Positions 51,044 to 52,960 of a stretch of 52,960 nt of DNA are shown in pieces (position 1 is the first letter of the stretch; every line of letters starts with the position of its first letter). The position numbers and the translations under genes are program-made. Location of the stretch: contig JACPCU010000023.1 in the NCBI GenBank assembly GCA_016184315.1, positions 1 through 52,960 on the forward strand, read 5' to 3'. This DNA comes from Nitrososphaerota archaeon. GTDB lineage: Archaea; Thermoproteota; Nitrososphaeria; Nitrososphaerales; JACQRY01. The notes below the pieces were generated by a model. The model searched no databases. It saw only the letters and a program-made list of their open reading frames with translations, and had not been told where the DNA came from.

Positions 51044-52072
51044 TCAGTGGAATGATGGCACGACTTCTCTGGAGAATAGTTTCATCTGTCCGAGAAGCTC
51101 CTCCATAGTGGAGCACATGAACAGCATCTCTACATGAGTTACCCCTGCCTCTTTATACTCTTCAACGCGCTCGATGATTTCATCAGGCGAACCAACCAGC
51201 GAGCGTTCCCGAAACTCTTCCACAGGTATTCGCGCCGTGTCTTTGCGCTCCTGCATAAGCCTCTGACCGCCTACTCCGCGGGCATACCTGCGCTCCGCCT
51301 CGTCATGAGTAGGAGCTATGCTGGTGAACTCATATGCAACAACCTTGAAGTCACTGTTGGCTCTACCGATCTTAGAAGACTGCTCCTTCACCTTCGCCAA
51401 GCCCTCTTTGACCTCAGACGGTGTCAGTATGGGCACCCATCCGTCGCCCAGCTCAGCGATACGCTTCATGACCAGAGACTGCAGGTGATAGCCTCCTCCT
51501 ATTATTAGCGGAGGATGAGGCTTGGTGTATGGCTTAGGATAGAAGTATCCTCCTCTGAAACTGACGTATTCTCCACTGTAAGAGGAGACCGGCTGCGTCC
51601 AAATCGCCTTCATGGCTCTAATGTAATCCTCAGCGATCTTCCCCCTCTCCGCATAGGGAACTCCCAGAATCTCCAGCTCACCCTTGTGAGACTCGTTTCC
51701 GACTCCTATTCCGATAAGCAGCCGTCCCTTAGAGAGCTGATCCACAGTCGCTATCTGCTTCGCGGTAACAAAGGGGTTCCGCTGTGGCAGCAAGACCACC
51801 ATGATACCGATTTCCACTTTGCTGGTGATTCCTGCAAGATATCCTGCTGTGGTTAGAGTCTCGAAGATATGGGGATCACCGGCATCCTGACCTTTGTCGG
51901 TGAAACCGGTGGTGCTGTGGTAAAGATGGTTATCAATGTCTCGTTCGATGTGATCCTGCATGTAGATGGAGTCGAAACCCATGGCTTCGGCTTCTACTGC
52001 TGCCTTAGCTATTGCTTCCGTTGAAGCAAACCTTCCGTAAGAGGGAAGTTGAGGCCCAAACCGGATATTCAT
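51044..52072 (-). CDS. LLM-class flavin/F420-dependent oxidoreductase
   Basis: A 342-residue luciferase-like TIM barrel counted from M-N-I-R-F-G at 52072 (an ATG nine codons earlier, 52099, is possible). Features: F-D-S-I-Y-M-Q-D-H, V-E-I-G-I-M-V-V-L-L-P-Q-R-N-P, L-I-G-I-G-V-G-N and P-P-L-I-I-G-G-G-Y. In archaea such proteins mostly use coenzyme F420. The substrate is unknown. It converges with the subunit I gene, with 21 bases between. Confidence 0.88.
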   Translation of the reverse strand: MNIRFGPQLPSYGRFASTEAIAKAAVEAEAMGFDSIYMQDHIERDIDNHLYHSTTGFTDKGQDAGDPHIFETLTTAGYLAGITSKVEIGIMVVLLPQRNPFVTAKQIATVDQLSKGRLLIGIGVGNESHKGELEILGVPYAERGKIAEDYIRAMKAIWTQPVSSYSGEYVSFRGGYFYPKPYTKPHPPLIIGGGYHLQSLVMKRIAELGDGWVPILTPSEVKEGLAKVKEQSSKIGRANSDFKVVAYEFTSIAPTHDEAERRYARGVGGQRLMQERKDTARIPVEEFRERSLVGSPDEIIERVEEYKEAGVTHVEMLFMCSTMEELLGQMKLFSREVVPSFH

Positions 52073-52099
52073 ATTAATCTCAACCGCCGCAGAATCCAT

Positions 52100-52305
52100 C
52101 TATTAGAGTTTTCGATACATGACAAAAAATTAGACTTTGTTTCCAAGAAACACAAAAATGGTTCCGATAATGTAAATGGGTATTTGAACGGCTATGTCTA
52201 GGTCTTGGCTAACGGAAAGGATATGCTGGTTGCTTCGGTGGCTTAGGCGGTCTAGAACTCCTCGAGAAAGCTCTAAACAATAGAAGTTAGAGACCAAAGG
52301 AGACA
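52100..52305. other. Intergenic segment between divergent genes
   Basis: About 200 bases. A 66-codon minus-strand frame (52130-52330) ends in a hydrophobic stretch but overlaps the start of the next gene and lacks a promoter-like or ribosome-binding sequence; not accepted as a gene. Confidence 0.4.
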
Positions 52306-52686
52306 ATGCCTGAATCGTTTGTAGAGACACTTATCTCAGTAGTCGTAGGCGCGCTGTTGGGATATCTATCTTCTATTGGCTTTTCTTTCGTCCAAGAGAG
52401 GTCAAAAAAGAAGGGGTTCAGAACACGACTCAGACAAGAGTTCGAATTGATTCGAGACGAAATAAAGCAAGATATAGGCAAGGGCAATATTGTTGCTAGG
52501 GGATTTCGTAGAGACTACTATCAGTCTCACACAAAAGAGTTGCTTGAGATGGTGGATGCCAATACATGGCAAATAATTGTGGATGCGGATAGTGCAATTC
52601 ATGCGCTGGGAAGCCCTGAAAATATTCGGGAGAAGTATACTAACACTCTAAAATTACTTGATGATGCGATTAGACAATTAAAGTAA
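52306..52686 (+). CDS. Small membrane-anchored helical protein of unknown function
   Basis: A 126-residue protein with an N-terminal hydrophobic helix (about 7-27) followed by a positively charged stretch (Q-E-R-S-K-K-K-G-F-R-T-R) and a long helical soluble part. GGAG lies seven bases before the ATG. Not recognised. The topology, one anchor plus cytosolic coiled region, is common among accessory proteins in archaea. Confidence 0.6.
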   Translation: MPESFVETLISVVVGALLGYLSSIGFSFVQERSKKKGFRTRLRQEFELIRDEIKQDIGKGNIVARGFRRDYYQSHTKELLEMVDANTWQIIVDADSAIHALGSPENIREKYTNTLKLLDDAIRQLK

Positions 52687-52960
52687 GACAACCGACTGAC
52701 TATCCAGAGATAGCAACTGGGGGAGGCTCAGAAGATCCTCATGCAGGAAGTCATGATGGATTGCGAGAAACTCGTGAACTATCTCAAGAACAATAGTCTG
52801 CAGGGATCAAACAACGAATAGTTTCTAGTTAAAGGTGGGTAGAGGCTAAAAACTGGAGGCAAACCGCTGTGGCAGTGGGATGCAAGGCTCAAAAACAAAT
52901 CCCTTGGAAGCCTGTGGCCTAGGCATAATTTGCTATGGATCTTCACACGACTCCAAGGTC
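52687..52960. other. Right edge, no complete gene seen
   Basis: A frame open from about 52707 to a stop at 52821, with its first ATG at 52741, codes for a charged helix (M-Q-E-V-M-M-D-C-E-K-L-V-N-Y-L-K-N) on the plus strand; it could be a small gene or a relic linked to the protein just before. The rest to the window end holds no clear signal. Confidence 0.3.

Overview
This window is archaeal and probably comes from a TACK-group archaeon near Thaumarchaeota/Aigarchaeota. The evidence is an archaeal RNA polymerase operon (rpoH, unsplit rpoB, rpoA with A' and A'' fused in one reading frame), archaeal L30e/S12/S7, a NusA-like double-KH protein, EF-1A, RadA, TrmI, endonuclease Q, a GPN-loop GTPase and a standalone TRAM protein. 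Many genes have a TATA-like box 25-35 bases before the start, which implies leaderless or very short-leader mRNAs. A fused RpoA is the most useful lineage marker, but it does not fix the order or family.

Layout. 1-6 kb: partial universal stress protein, endonuclease Q, a membrane protein, TrmI, TRAM protein, an operon of two tiny membrane proteins plus one small soluble protein, and an aminotransferase. 6.2-15.8 kb: the transcription/translation operon rpoH-rpoB-rpoA-rpl30e-nusA-rps12-rps7, with the EF-1A gene facing it from the opposite strand. 17.4-24.1 kb: a compact propionyl-CoA/methylmalonyl-CoA module (both mutase subunits, biotin-protein ligase, carboxyltransferase, biotin carboxylase, biotin carrier), in which biotin ligase and carboxylase genes diverge from one short promoter region. 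24.3-36.9 kb: housekeeping genes (OMP decarboxylase, two Nudix enzymes, inositol-phosphatase family, RadA, aminopeptidase, MIP18-type FeS factor, metallo-hydrolase, GPN GTPase, CinA-type enzyme) plus a large secreted anchored protein and a duplicated-domain protein of unknown function.

37.8-39.7 kb holds three small membrane proteins and an HTH regulator, divergent from a membrane-anchored blue-copper protein. Two of the membrane proteins look like paralogues of the pair at 3.9-4.5 kb. 39.9-45.4 kb: thioredoxin reductase, a frameshifted Lon-type protease, a stress protein and an amino-acid permease.

45.4-48.9 kb is the accessory part: a VapBC-like pair whose PIN protein has lost one catalytic acid, a tRNA-like 3' fragment, the C-terminal stub of an ABC exporter abutting an MFS efflux gene, a tiny secreted peptide, and three copies of a CRISPR-like imperfect palindromic repeat on both sides. 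48.9-52.7 kb: stress protein, a lone short A-type ATPase subunit I, an F420-type oxidoreductase and a small membrane-anchored protein.

Three genes between 31 and 41.4 kb carry a disruption (an in-frame stop, a likely frameshift near the N-terminus, and a frameshift inside an AAA+ domain). They may be real decay or sequence errors; the sequence alone cannot decide.
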